Origin: Rosa chinensis
Taxonomy: Eukaryota; Streptophyta; Magnoliopsida; Rosales; Rosaceae
DNA: 64,000 nt
NCBI RefSeq assembly: GCF_002994745.2
Contig: NC_037093.1
Span: forward strand, 7,986,400 to 8,050,399
Direction of reading: 5' to 3'
Positions 1-11,254 of this stretch are shown one piece after another. A program made the position numbers and the translations under genes. The notes below the pieces were generated by a model. That model was not told where the DNA came from and did not search any database. It was given only the letters and a program-made list of their open reading frames with translations. Each line of letters starts with the position of its first letter. The first letter of the stretch is position 1.

Positions 1-1639
1 GCTAGTCCTCAATCTCCTCAATCACAAGCTTCAACTCCTAGCTCAACTCCAATAAGGATGCGAAGTCTCTGTGATGTGTATGCTAGCTGTAACTTCTGTG
101 TTACTGAACCAGAAACTTATGAAGAAGCAATAAAAGATGTGGCATGGAAGAAAGCAATGGAGGAAGAAATTTCTGTGATTGAAAAAAATTCAACATGGGA
201 TCTGGTGAACAAACCAAGTGATAAAATTGTCATTGGTGTGAAATGGCTCTACAAGACAAAGTTGAACGTAGACGGTTCCATTCAAAGAAACAAGGCCAAA
301 CTTGTGGCTAAAGGGTATTCTCAACAACCAGGTGTTGATTTTCATGAGACTTACGCGCCGGTTGCACGTTTGGATACAAAATAGGGCTCTAATTGCATTG
401 GCAGCTCAGAAAAATTGGTCTTTATACCAATTGGATGTCAAGTCAGCCTTCTTGCATGGAGTGCTGAATGAGGAAGTGTATGTTGAACAACCTCAAGGCT
501 TTGTCACTGAAAATGAAGAACAGAAAGTTTATAAGTTGAAGAAAGCCTTATATGGCTTGAAGCAAGCTCCTCGTGCATGGTATGGAGAGATTGATTCTCA
601 TTTCGTCAAAGATGGCTTTCAAAGGAGCGAGAATGAGCCAACCTTGTACATCAAAACTAAAGGTAACACTGAAATTCTCATTGTCTCAATCTATGTTGAT
701 GACTTAGTGTTTACCAGAAGTTGTGAAGAAATGGTTCTAAATTTTAAAAATGAGATGATGGAAATATATGAGATGAGTGACTTGGGTTTATTGCATTATT
801 TTCTGGGATTTGGTGTCTCTCAATCTGAAAATGGTATCTTTGTTTCCCAAAAGAAATATGCTAAATCCATTCTTGAGAAATTTAGAATGGGAGGGTGCAA
901 ATCTGTTGCTATACCTCTTATTGTGAATGAAAAACTTTTGAAGGATGATGGAAGCAAACCTATTGACACAAGTGTGTAAAAAAGCTTGGTTGGAAGCCTC
1001 CTTAATTTGACTACAACAAGACCTGATGTCATGTATGCAGCAAGTCTTTTGTCTAGGTTCATGCATAATCCTACTCAAATACATCTTGGGACTGCCAAGA
1101 GAGTGTTGAGATATATTCAAGGGTCAATTGATTTTGGAATGATGTATCGAAAGAACATTAAACCGAAGTTATTTGGTTTTTGTGATAGTGACGGGAGTGG
1201 GAGTTTGGGTGATTCCAAAAGCACATCAGATTATGCCTTTACAATAGTTTCTGGAGTGTTTTCATGGGGTTCCAACTAGCAACAGAGTGTTGCTTTATCC
1301 ACAGCTGAAGCAGAATATGTATCTGCAGCTGAAGCTCTCAAGCAATTTGGCTGAGAAGAATTCTGGAAGACTTTGGTGAAATGCAATTTGAAGGAACTCC
1401 TCTCTTGTGTGACAACCAATCTGTAATAGCTATGACAAAGAATCCTGTTTTTCACAACAGGACCAAGCATATTGCAAGAAAGTATCACTTCATTAGATCG
1501 GCTGTTGAAGACAAGGAGATTGAAGTTGTATATTGCAAATCTGAAGATCAAGTGGCAGACATCTTCACCAAAGCTTTGCCAAAAGAAAGCTTACCTTAGA
1601 GGTTTTCTAGGAGTTCAGCAGCAAGACATTGAGAAGGAG
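1..1639 (+). pseudogene. Ty1/copia pol remnant (reverse transcriptase and RNase H)
   Basis: This is the 3' part of a copia polyprotein; the element continues off the left edge. The reverse transcriptase runs from about 120 to 950: the fingers region lies near 200-380, a QLDVKSAFLHG-type motif near 430-460, and the catalytic YVDD box near 690-705. RNase H follows from about 1140 to 1600, with a DNQS motif near 1410 and a KHIARKYHFIR segment near 1465-1500. The frame is broken: a stop and frame change near 384, a stop at about 979, and another stop near 1279 force four separate open segments (58-384, 302-979, 986-1279, 1381-1599). No active protein can be made. A short purine tract at 1631-1639 just before the LTR fits the polypurine tract. 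Confidence 0.9.
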
Positions 1640-1962
1640 TGTTAGAATTAATGTCTTCCTAGTAAAGTCAAATGGTCAGAGTTTTGTATTTTATAGTTCT
1701 TTGACCTTATGTTAAGTGTTTTGTGGCTGAGAGACATCTAGCCTTGTGTGGTTTAGTTTGTTCCACCAGCACTTCAAGTCTTGGGATATAAGGCTAAGTA
1801 TCTGGTGTATCTTTTCATATTAGAATAGGAACTAAATGGAGCTATAGGTTCTGCTCTCTGTTCATCTCATTTTCTTTCTAAAGTTCTTATCTACATCTTT
1901 CTTCTTTACTTCAATATATGTTAAGAGAGTGATTGTTAGTGTGAGAGAGAAAGATTTCAACA
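1640..1962 (+). repeat. 3' LTR of the left-edge copia element
   Basis: The LTR opens with TGTTAGAA directly after a purine-rich tract and closes with TTTCAACA, so it has the TG...CA ends and a short terminal inverted repeat. It is 323 bp, usual for copia. The 5' partner is outside the window, so the boundaries rest on end motifs and position after RNase H only. Confidence 0.75.
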
Positions 1963-2420
1963 GTTTATACCAAAAATCTTGATGAGTTTGACTCACGAAT
2001 TAACTAGTTATTGGCAATCACAAAAGGTTGAAACTCAAAGAGTGAAGACTCTGATATATAAATATCTTCAAAAGATTAGAGCAGTAGCCCTAAAAAAAAA
2101 AAAAAAAAAAAACAATATAACGTATGCTACTTAGAGCTTTCCAGCAGATTATGCAAATCCAATCGATTTATTCAACTAGCGCGCATAGTCCAAGTCCTTA
2201 ATTATTTAAAGGGTCCTTGACCCAACACCAACATAAGCACCAACATGAGCCAAAATTATCCCACTTACCCCAACAACATATTTTTATTCCCACTAACCCA
2301 ATTTAACGTAAAATGACAACTTTGCCCTTAACTTAATTAATAAACTACACTTTATGCCACTCATTATCAATCTCTCACTCTCTCCCCACATCGACTCCAG
2401 TCCACTCTCTCTCTCTTCAC
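1963..2420. other. gene-free stretch with a poly-A tract
   Basis: AT-rich DNA with no open frame of note. A run of 21 A residues lies at 2092-2112 and could be the tail of an old retroposon, but I found no matching target duplication. From about 2270 there are runs such as a TGCCCTTAACTTAAT segment of the kind often seen near the ends of plant DNA transposons. Confidence 0.4.
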
Positions 2421-2815
2421 ATCGACTCTAGGCCAGAAGTCGACGCCGAGGGCCTCTGGCATCTCCTCTCTTCGCCTGAATCTACGTCACCTGCCACCTT
2501 CCTCGTCATCCTCACCGGCTCGATCAGCCCCTTCGTCTCCTCCGCCTTCTTCTCCTCTCTCGAGCGCTGCATCAAAGTCGCCACCAAGGACGAGGCCGCC
2601 CACTGCTCTCTCTCTCTCTCACGAATCTCTCTCTCTCTCTCTCTCCCATTTTTGGATTTCTTGCGAGTTCTTGATCTAGTCCAGCTTAGTTGGCCCAATT
2701 CGACGACGACGACTCCAACAACAGTAACCTCCCGCATATCCAAGCCACACAGCCGGGACGGTGGCCTGAGACCATGCCTCGCCGGTGCATTGGGAGTAGG
2801 AAGTGCACTTTGCTG
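2421..2815 (+). other. GC-rich open frame, possible gene-derived fragment
   Basis: Read from 2421 in the plus strand, a frame without an initiating ATG stays open to a stop near 2815. Its first 70 codons look protein-like, with segments such as ATFLVILTGSISPFVSS and AFFSSLERCIKVATKDEAAH; it then degrades into CT-repeat coded serine and leucine near 2605-2645. I do not recognise the family. The GC-rich block stands out from its AT-rich surroundings. It could be an exon fragment carried by a DNA transposon, or chance in a CT-rich region. Longer minus-strand frames over the same block look like low-complexity shadows. Confidence 0.3.
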
Positions 2816-3064
2816 ATGGAGGCAGCAACACGAAAGAAGAAGGGGGTTTGTCTTGGAGCCCCAAACCCTGGATTAGAGGCACCGTAGTCGTCGGCAAGAG
2901 AAGGGATCGAAGGCGGAGATCGTGGGCTCGTGGCCGTGTGGGAAGAGATGGGTGCCCAGATCATTTTTTTTTTCCAAATATTGCAGGTTTGATTATATAA
3001 GAAAAAAGTCATTTTTTTAGAAGAACAAAACAGTAATTGAGTGTACAACACAGAAATCGAGTAT

Positions 3065-3430
3065 TAATATCCATATTTGGGAGGGGGGAATAGATGTCTG
3101 TTGGGGGGCAATAGAGATCTGTTAAAGGTCTATTGGGGGGCAATAGACGTTTTTAAATTGATCTAATCTCTTAGTTTTTTTCTTTAAACAAAGTTTTATT
3201 TATCTAAATTTAAGAAGATTAGTTCATATTCTGGCAACCGAAAGTTCTATTGGGGGGTAGTAGACGTCTATTGGGGGACAATACATGGTTGATAGACGTC
3301 TATTGGGGGGTAATAGACGTCTATTAGGGACAATAGACTATTGAGATAATAGACGTTTATAGACGTCTATTAGGGAGGAATAGAGGTCTATTGCCCCCTA
3401 ATAGAGAGGCAATAGATGTCTATTGGGGGC
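3065..3430. repeat. array of short palindromic G-rich motifs
   Basis: A motif built from ATAGACGTCTAT (a perfect palindrome) joined to TTGGGGGGCAATAG occurs about ten times, in full or in part, between 3065 and 3430. Copies differ in spacing and in the number of G residues, so this is not a clean tandem array. No protein is encoded. Confidence 0.8.
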
Positions 3431-3875
3431 AATAAACCTTTCCAGTGAGGTTTTCAGAAAGTCCGGTGGGCGGCGGTCGGTGACGGGATTCTGGCGAAAT
3501 TGGCTGGATTCGGGTGATGTTGAGCAGATTCCAGCGATCGGTGACCGGATTCTGGCGCCCGGTGACGGGGCTCCAGCGAAGTCCCCTATGGTTTCTCTCT
3601 CCTCTATTTTTTTTTTTCTCTCTCTCTCTCTAAGTAACAAAGGTGAGGGTAAAATGGTATTAAATTTTTTTTTTTTAAATAAATCTTAATGGGGTATTAG
3701 GGAAGACATCCTTAGAGTGTTTTGAGTAAGAGGGAATTAAAAAAACTTAATGGGATAAGTAGGAAAAAAATCTCTAGAAATGGGGTAAATGGACAAAAAC
3801 CCTTATTTAAACATGTTTTTTTTGTTCTTCATTTCAACCTCGGTCTAAACCAAAAATGACCCAACATAATAAATC
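3431..3875. other. gene-free stretch, 3' flank of the xylanase gene
   Basis: A GC-rich patch at 3440-3590 contains repeated GATTCTGGCG or GATTCCAGCG words, followed by a CT run at 3610-3632 and AT-rich DNA. I see no gene. Confidence 0.4.
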
Positions 3876-6800
3876 TTAAAAAGAAAGTTGCAGAGACCTA
3901 GTTGTTGATGCCACGTTCAATTTGTGAACCAAGGAGGAATCTATGGCTGAAGAATGGCTGATCTTCAAGTCATAATCTCCATGGGGAAGGGAGACCTCAA
4001 AATAACCATTGGAGTCTGCTGTGAAAGAAGCTGAGCTCCAATAACCCCATTCCTTCAGTAACTTGTCCACAACGTCACCGGTTGGCAAGTTGTTAAAGTT
4101 TTCATCTGTCAAACACATTCTGTAACATCCTTGTGGTCCCCGTCCAGCCCACATAATGATTCCTTGAATCTGAGGGTGAGAATGCAACTCTCTAAGAAGC
4201 TGCTCCAATATACTTGGCTGCCCATGAAATAAACAGAATTCAAAATTCATCAGTTACATTCCGAGGTAAATAAAAAATTCTAAATGAGACCATAAACCAG
4301 ATCAGTTTCATAGTTTTCCTTCACAAGGATGAGATGAAGAAACTTTAAACATCAACTTCACAAAAATTTTAATTGTTTTTAATTTTGACTCTTTTTTTCA
4401 ACCCTTTAAGCTTCAATTGTAACTTATAAGTATTGGGATGGTATGATTTAGTGATTTAGTGGACGTGTAAAAAGATAAGCGTTTGAAAACCATTTAAAGT
4501 AACATGCTCGTGCCTTTCATACAGAAAATCATCATCAATTCAAAATAAAGTATAGAAATTCAATCTATTACCTGATCAAGATGATCTGCTACGTCCAATT
4601 CTGTGATCCAAATGGGCACATTTGCAGCCCCAAGAGTATCAAGAGAAGCTCGTATGTAAGGAATGTTAGGAGTAATATTGAAATGAGACTCAAGCCCAAT
4701 CCCATATCGTCCGCCCTCATTACCCGGAAAGCTTTGTATATCTCTGAGCTTTTGAAGGTACTTAGCTGGAGAGGCTGCTTCATCTCTGTTATCCTCAATG
4801 GTATTAAAGTCATTCAAGAACAAGGGGGTTGCTCCATCAGCTTTAATAGCCCAGTTATAAAAAATTGCTGAAGCATTTGCACCCATCCTACTTTCAAAGA
4901 AATTCCAATGTAAATTTTCGTTGACAACATCCCAAGCAATGACCTTGCCCTTGTATCTCTGCATAACAGAATTTAGCCTCTTGTTAGTTGCACTTTCAAG
5001 TTGTTGCTCATTGAGTGATTTGACCCAACCGAGTTGGTACTGGGAATCATCCCAGAGCACATTATGGCCTCTAACTGCAATGTTGTTTTGTTGTGCAAAC
5101 TGAAGCATGGCATCAGGCACTGAGTAGTCCTCACGTCCCTGGACATTCTCTGTGCTATACCATTTCATTTCGTTAGCAAATGTTGTTACTCTGAACCTTG
5201 AAGTGAACCACTTTTGGTGGGCAGGGTTGTTGAGGATGAGATTGGTCATACAACAACCAAAAGGGAAACTTGGAGCCTTTTGTTGAATGGAGATTGTAGC
5301 ATTTGGTAGAGGATTTCCTTGTGCATCAACTGCTTGGATTCGCACCTTGGTTTTACGATTCTACAACGTAAATAAATGAGGTTCAGAAACATCATTGGTA
5401 TACATATTAACTAATGAATAAAATGTCAGTGAGGTTCAGGGTGTGCGCACATATATGATTTTAGTACTTACATTGGCAATGCTTTGATCTTGATGAGACT
5501 TCCATTGCTTTTTGGTGAACGGTTGCAATGAGATGCTGTCAACCCAAATCTCAACAGAAGTATTCTTGCTCTGAAAGGAGACATAAGAAGATCATAAAAG
5601 GATACCTATAATCGATCAGTAAATCCAACTTTATTGTTTTTGCTTGCTTTGATGACAAATAATTTATACCTCGAAATAGAGCTCGGCATCGCCTGAAGCC
5701 TTGACAGTTAGACCACCCTTGAGCATGGACCAACAATTTGATTCCGCAATAATCTCACCAGCATTTAAAAATCCAGAAGCTGTCTTGAAAATAGCTGCTA
5801 TTGGAACGCTACCGCCACTACTTGCTTGTATCCAAGCTGCATAATATCAACACAAATTATTTTAGATCTAAATGCAAGGGAACAATATTAATTGCCAGTC
5901 TGACATTTACACCTATATTTGTCTCCATGTATTCAACATTTTTAATTATTTTTTTGTCAATTATTTTGTAAATTGCTAACTAACTATAATAGGTTTCCTT
6001 TTATAATAATTAATTTTTCACTGACGTGACTTGAAACTCATATCATAAAAAAAAAAAAAAATTATGCAAGTTACAATAGTTGATAAAAAGAAAAATTGAT
6101 AAAGAAACAAATTAATAGTTGGATAAGATTGATTATATTGATTATTACATGAGAACCATTTGATAAAGTGTAGAAACATAAATAATTTAGGATGTAAAGG
6201 TCAGGCAACTAAATGAGATTTTAACTGATGAGTAAGAAAATTAAAGCAATTAATTACCAGAAAATGTGTAGAGCTTGTCACTTCGTAAGTAAACCTTTTG
6301 AGACATGCTATCATGCGGTTGAATTCGACTATGAGCCACGAGGAATTTGTTACCCTGTGATTCTGTGTGCTGTAGTTTTGCTTTGCCAAAAGAAGTCCAT
6401 CCTTTTAACCCATCATTTAACTCGGGGTTTATAATGATACCTCCACCATACTTGGGTTTCTGAGGATTTGCTAAACACTGGAGAAAGGGAAGAGGATGAT
6501 AAGATGGTAATTGAAATATCTTTTTATAAATTTAACTACGTAATAATTGCTGAAATACTATTGAAGTAAAATTAACTTGCCTCTATACTTGCTGAGTAAT
6601 CATAGGGTAAGGCTTCGACTTCAAACCCTGCAAAATACTCATCCTGTTACAGTGTTCTTTTAAACCAAAATATAATTAAGCAATAACCCATCATAATCTT
6701 ATATTCTTATTATCATGATCAAGGCACAAAACTCCAAAGTATTAGTAGAGGTCTCAAGTTTGGATTTCCCTCCTCCATTTGATCAAAACCAACAACAAAA

Positions 6801-8211
6801 ATATTAACGTATTGAAATTAATTCTTGCAATTGACTGACATATTCCGCATAGATGTAGCCAACCCAACTAAAAGAGGAATGAATAATATTTGTTACGTCG
6901 TAATTGGTTAAATAAGATTGTACTTAGTAAATTAATGTAGGTAGACATGTTTTAACAAATATTTAATTACCATCCGGCAGTGGCGGAACCTAAAACTTGG
7001 GGGGGGGGGGGGGGGGGGGGCGGGGGGTTCCAGTGATAAAGCTTTAACTTTAGCATACTAAATTTAACTTAAAGGAAAAATAAAAAAACTGGTTTTCCAT
7101 ATTAATCAACGCACCTAGTTAACTTTCTCTATACTAAAACAATTAAAAAAACAACATTAATTAAAATAAATTGCAAAATCTTTTAAACCTAAGAAGCATT
7201 AATTTCCATATTTCCTAGTTATATATTCTAAGAAGCATTTCCATCTTTCCTTATTATAAATTTGGATAGTTATTACACTAATATACTATTAATTCTGAGT
7301 TATTCTCTTTATAATTTTGCAAATTGCGTTGCTGATTGGTTTGGGAGGGGGGTCCAATTAAAGGCAAGTTCCATTTAATTGTATGAGGTTTAGCTGATCA
7401 CTGAAGATCTGGACAAATGTTGGGGGGGTCCGAACCCCCTCAGGCTGTATAGCAGTTCCGCCACTGCCATTCGGAAAGAGGAAAAAAAGAAAAGAAAACA
7501 ATATCGTTGTCTAAACAAACGCATTGAAAGTTTTGGGATTAGTTCAATAGGTTAGACTGGTGAGACGGAGTTATGGATTCAGTAAAGATAAAACTAAGCC
7601 AGGTCATGTTAGATTTTTTTTTTTTTTAGTGGTTACAAAACAGTTTGAAAAGAGGAAGGCTATCACGCATCTGTGCGCTACAGCAGACATACAACCTCTC
7701 GATTTTTTTTGTCGTTACAAAAAATTTTGGAGAGAGGAAGGCCATACTACAGGTCCTCCGTGTCAGGGCAGACCTACAAGGCTACAACCTCGATACATAT
7801 ACCTATATATCTCTACAGCCTCCAAGTAAGAATTTTTGGAAGAGATTTATAGATCACAGGATTCAACATAGGACTGCAGGGATCAAACTTGGATCGGGGC
7901 TCAACCACAAACATGCTCATACCAACTCAACCAAACCACATTGGTAGTCAGCGGTTCGGTTGCTCTTCAATATAACAAAAGAATAGAGCTTTTACGAGGA
8001 AATTGATTATTAATTAAGCTTATTACAAAAAAACTGAAATTATATGTTGAATTTTGTAAGTGCAAAATCTTATCAACGAGACACTTGCAAATTAACTGTA
8101 TGAATCAATTTTGGTTAGGAGTTTAAGTACATAAGAGCAAAATAATATGGACGAACCTGAAAAAATAGTAGTGCATAACACCAGAAGCAGATTGTATTGT
8201 ATCCCATTCAT
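3876..8211 (-). CDS. secreted endo-1,4-beta-xylanase (CBM22 plus GH10)
   Basis: The predicted product cuts the beta-1,4 backbone of xylan in the cell wall. I read seven exons on the minus strand: 8157-8211, 6581-6627, 6258-6477, 5670-5836, 5472-5570, 4572-5360 and 3876-4217. Together they are 1719 nt, or 572 residues plus stop, in one unbroken frame and of normal length for the plant family. Residues 1-25 form a signal peptide. A CBM22-type carbohydrate-binding module spans about 44-185 (INPELNDGLKGW, FSAWIQ and VEIWVDSISLQPF blocks). The GH10 barrel follows from about 205. The acid/base is Glu344 in WDVVNE and the nucleophile is Glu450 in ITELDV; both are intact. All introns are GT-AG except intron 2 (6478-6580), which reads GC-AG. 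Intron 1 is 1529 bp and holds a MITE. Identification is by family motifs; exon joins are inferred, not backed by transcripts. Confidence 0.93.
6978..7466. mobile_element. hAT-type MITE in xylanase intron 1
   Basis: The element is 489 bp with perfect 12-bp ends, CAGTGGCGGAAC at 6978-6989 and its inverse GTTCCGCCACTG at 7455-7466. It is flanked by 8-bp duplications that differ at one base: CCATCCGG (6970-6977) and CCATTCGG (7467-7474). An 8-bp duplication and CAGTGGCGGA-like ends fit non-autonomous hAT elements. Inside the left end is a long G run (about 6999-7020, then 7022-7027). It encodes nothing. It sits in the long first intron, so the gene can splice it out. Confidence 0.9.
7600..7950 (-). 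mobile_element. SINE-like sequence in xylanase intron 1
   Basis: On the minus strand near 7946-7870 there is a pol III-like A box (TGGTTGAGTTGGT) followed by a B-box-like AGTTTGATCCC, the spacing of a tRNA-derived SINE. Between 7625 and 7800 the sequence holds two diverged copies of an about 85-bp segment, each with GTTACAAAA and an AGAGGAAGGC word. I could not fix the ends or find a target duplication. Confidence 0.45.
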
Positions 8212-8254
8212 CTTCAGGAGGATGTTAACATATAAGAGACAATAATCAGGCTTT

Positions 8255-8268
8255 GTATTTATATGAGA
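8255..8268 (-). promoter_or_regulatory. putative TATA box of the xylanase gene
   Basis: The minus strand reads CATATAAATACA about 45 bp upstream of the start codon at 8211. It is the only good TATA-like word between the start codon and the foldback element that begins at 8345, so the promoter-proximal region is at most about 135 bp before transposon sequence starts. Confidence 0.5.
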
Positions 8269-9014
8269 GATATGACATTGGGGATTCCCTTCATCATAGC
8301 AAGATTTGGGTATGTATTGAAATGTATGAAAACAGTCTACAAATGGGCAATGATATGGGGTCTCAATGAGGCCTAAGATTTGTGACCTCAAATGCTAGGT
8401 GTCATGCCATGTAAGCAAATACAATTTTTTTATAATTCCACATAATATATCTTGCCATAATATACTATTGCAACACCAACTTTATCATTTTATATTTCCT
8501 TTTAGATGTTAGGAGGTGAATCAATTACATTAATGAATTTAATTAGGTGATGAAAAAAATATCAACTATTAATTATGTGCTAATTTAAGAGATATGTAAA
8601 TTATTTGACAAATATTTTTCTTCATTTAATTAAATTCTTTCCTATCCAAATAGCATTAATATATTGAATTAGGTGTCAAGAAATAGGCATTAAATTTTCT
8701 TTCCAAATATTGATTAATTTCATAAAAAAAATAGCATTAATAAATTGAATTTGGAAAATACGTATGTCTAAATTAAGAGGTATGACAAAATTCCATGTTA
8801 GTAGCAGTCATTAATTATCATCTACAATCTAAATATTAGGAAAAAACAAACAAAAATAATAAACTCAATTTCAATGTTTAAACCCTAGCTACATAAAGAG
8901 AAAAAAAATGAACAAAAGAATATATAATAATCATATGAATATGTATTTTTCACATTATATTTTCAAAATTTGCAGGAACCCAATAAAGGTTGAATTTATA
9001 TACATGTGTTATGC

Positions 9015-9143
9015 AAATCTTTTGTTCGAATGTATGTGCAAATCTATTGATTGAATTACATGAAATTTTTTTTGTTCATGATTGAAGAAAAAAGTCAGGT
9101 AATTCAATCAATAGATCTGCACATACATTCGAACAAAAGATTT
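9015..9143. repeat. central hairpin of foldback copy A
   Basis: The segment 9015-9059 is the inverse of 9099-9143 over 45 bases with a single mismatch; a 39-base loop separates them. This marks the centre of symmetry of the foldback element. Confidence 0.9.
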
Positions 9144-10309
9144 TCCTCAGTTTAGAACTTGAGCACCGTAGAGATGGTATCCTGATTCATCAGTCAGCTT
9201 ATACCCAAAAGATGCTTAGGTGTTTCAACACTGACAAGATTAAGCCTTCAAGCACCCCAATGGTCGTCCGTAGTATTGATCCAAAGAAGGATCCATTCCG
9301 TCCAAAAGATGACGACGAAGAAGTGCTAGAGGCAGAAGTGCCCTATCTAAGTGCAATAGGCGCATTATTGTACTTAGCAAAATGCACAAGACTGGATATC
9401 TCATTCGCTGTGAACTTGCTAGCTAGATATAGCTCTGCACCAACACGACGCCATTAGACTGGTGTTAAAGATATCTTTCGATACCTAAGTGGTACGATCG
9501 ATATGGGCTTGTTCTATCCCTACAGAGAGAAGATGGATTCGGACCCATCTAGTGTCAGGGATGCCACATATGGTGGACCGCGTTCCCTCTCCCCACCCCA
9601 AAACGATGTAAGTGTTTTGGAAGGTTTTGCTGATGCTGGGTACCTCTCTGACCCACACAAATGTCACTCCCAAACTGGTTATGTTTTCACCATGGGAAAG
9701 ACCGTAATATGTTGGAGGTCTACAAAGCAGACCTTAGTCGCTACCTCTTCGAATCATGCAGAGATTATTGCTCTTCACGAAGCAGTTCGTGAATGTATAT
9801 GGCTTCGATCCATAGTTACGCATGTTCGAAGCAATTGTGGTTTGAAGTCTACCACATATGAGCCAACGAGCATTTATGAGGATAATGCTGCTTGCATTGA
9901 ACAAATGAAGTAGGGCTATATCAAATGCGACAACACCAAGCACATATCGCCCAAATTCTTCTATAATCAGCAACAACAGAAGCTCCTCAAGATCAAAGTG
10001 AACTAGGTTCGATCTGAGGACAATGAGGCAGACTTGTTTACTAAGTCATTGCCCAAATCCACGTTCGAGAAACATGTGGCAAGAATTGGCTTGCGGAAAT
10101 TATCTGAACTCTCATGAGCATAGTCATCAGGGGGAGGCACAGACGTCAGGGGGAGATGTCTACATGTTCGTCTCGTATCGTGAAGGGTGTGTTGTGCTCT
10201 TTTTCCCCTTCGACAGAGGTTATTTTTGTCCCACTGGGTTTTTGTTACTCAGCAAGGTTTTTAACGAGGCAACGAGAGAAGCACCGCGTTTGGACAACAC
10301 AAGGGGGAG
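9144..10309 (+). pseudogene. 5'-truncated copia pol remnant in foldback A
   Basis: The sequence starts abruptly at about 9144 within the late reverse transcriptase and runs through the connection and RNase H domains. Open pieces lie at 9212-9457 and 9503-9913. Recognisable features are a CTRLDISFAVNLLARYS-like block near 9395-9440 and an EDNAACIEQMK segment before a stop at about 9911. The reading is broken by stops near 9457 and 9913. The same family is present in fuller form at 52922-59482; this copy keeps about 35 bp near 9180 that the fuller copy lacks. A GGGGGAG polypurine tract directly precedes the LTR. Confidence 0.88.
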
Positions 10310-10513
10310 TGTTTAAGGATATCTCTATTTGTGTTTGGCCCAAACTCTAGGTTACTTGACCTAGTGGTAATAGGGTTTAATTAGAAGAATCTAGAGATTA
10401 TCTTTCCTTGTATGATTCAGCCTCTATGCATTGTAATCCTCTATATAAAGAGGTCCCTATTATCAATGAGAATACACAGCAAATTCCTCTCAAATTCAGT
10501 TTCTCTACAACAA
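10310..10513 (+). repeat. 3' LTR of the copia in foldback A
   Basis: The LTR opens TGTTTAAGG after an AAGGGGGAG tract and ends CTCTACAACA. It is 204 bp and aligns along its length with the 219-bp LTRs at 52922-53140 and 59264-59482, sharing the CTATATAAAGAGG TATA region. Foldback arm sequence resumes at the next base. Confidence 0.88.
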
Positions 10514-11254
10514 GTTTATTATTTTTGTTTGTTTTTCCTTAATATTTAGATTGTAGATGATAATTAATGACTGCTACTGACATGGAATTTTGTCATACCT
10601 CTTAATTTAGACATACGTATTTTTCAAATTCAATTTATTAATGCTATTTTTTTATGAAATTAATCAATATTTGGAAAGAAAATTTAATGCCTATTTCTTC
10701 ACACCTAATTCAATATATTAATGCTATTTGGAAAGAAAAATTATAGGAAATAATTTAATTAAATGAAGAAAAATATTTGTCAAATAATTTACATATCTCT
10801 TAAATTAGCACAGAATTAATATTTTTTTAATCACCTAATTAAATTCATTAATGTAATTGATTCACCCCCTAATATCTAAAAGGAAATATAAAAGGGTAAA
10901 GTTGGTGTTGCAATAGTATGATGTGGCAAGATATATTATGTGAAATTAAAAAAAAATTGTATTTGCTTACATGACATGATACATAGGATTTGAGGCTACA
11001 AATCTTATATATGCCTCATTGAGGCCCCATATCATTGCCCTTATGAAAATTATGGATCCATGTAATATCTTTGTACGATACGGAGGATATATCCTTATTT
11101 TTCTTCTCTTTTTTGTGATAGTTTTTATTTATTAACAAATTTGGCATATGTCCCCCAACTCAGAAAAGCAATTTAATGAGAGCAATTTTTGGCAAGTGTA
11201 TATATTAATGACAACGTTCCTAAATTATATTAAGTGACGATTGCATAATGAGCG

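Larger units (their letters stand above)
8345..11040. mobile_element. foldback DNA element, copy A, with nested copia
   Basis: The outer ends are exact inverse copies: GGGCAATGATATGGGG at 8345-8360 and CCCCATATCATTGCCC at 11025-11040. The inverted repeat continues inward for hundreds of bases; for example the 8345-8870 arm pairs with 10514-11040. The centre is a tight hairpin at 9015-9143. Without the copia insertion the arms would be about 715 bp long. The right arm is interrupted by a copia fragment (9144-10513), and about 150 bp of the arm is missing next to it. There is no transposase gene, so it is non-autonomous. I could not identify a clear target duplication and cannot place its superfamily. 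Confidence 0.85.

Noticed and set aside
2417..2743. Minus-strand 108-residue frame rich in Arg and Glu
   Set aside because: Much of it is the complement of a CT repeat; the plus-strand reading is more protein-like.
8092..8391. Minus-strand 99-residue frame as a longer N-terminus for the xylanase
   Set aside because: Its first 15 codons lie in the foldback element's end and a TATA-like word lies inside it; the ATG at 8211 gives a standard signal peptide and a matching splice donor.
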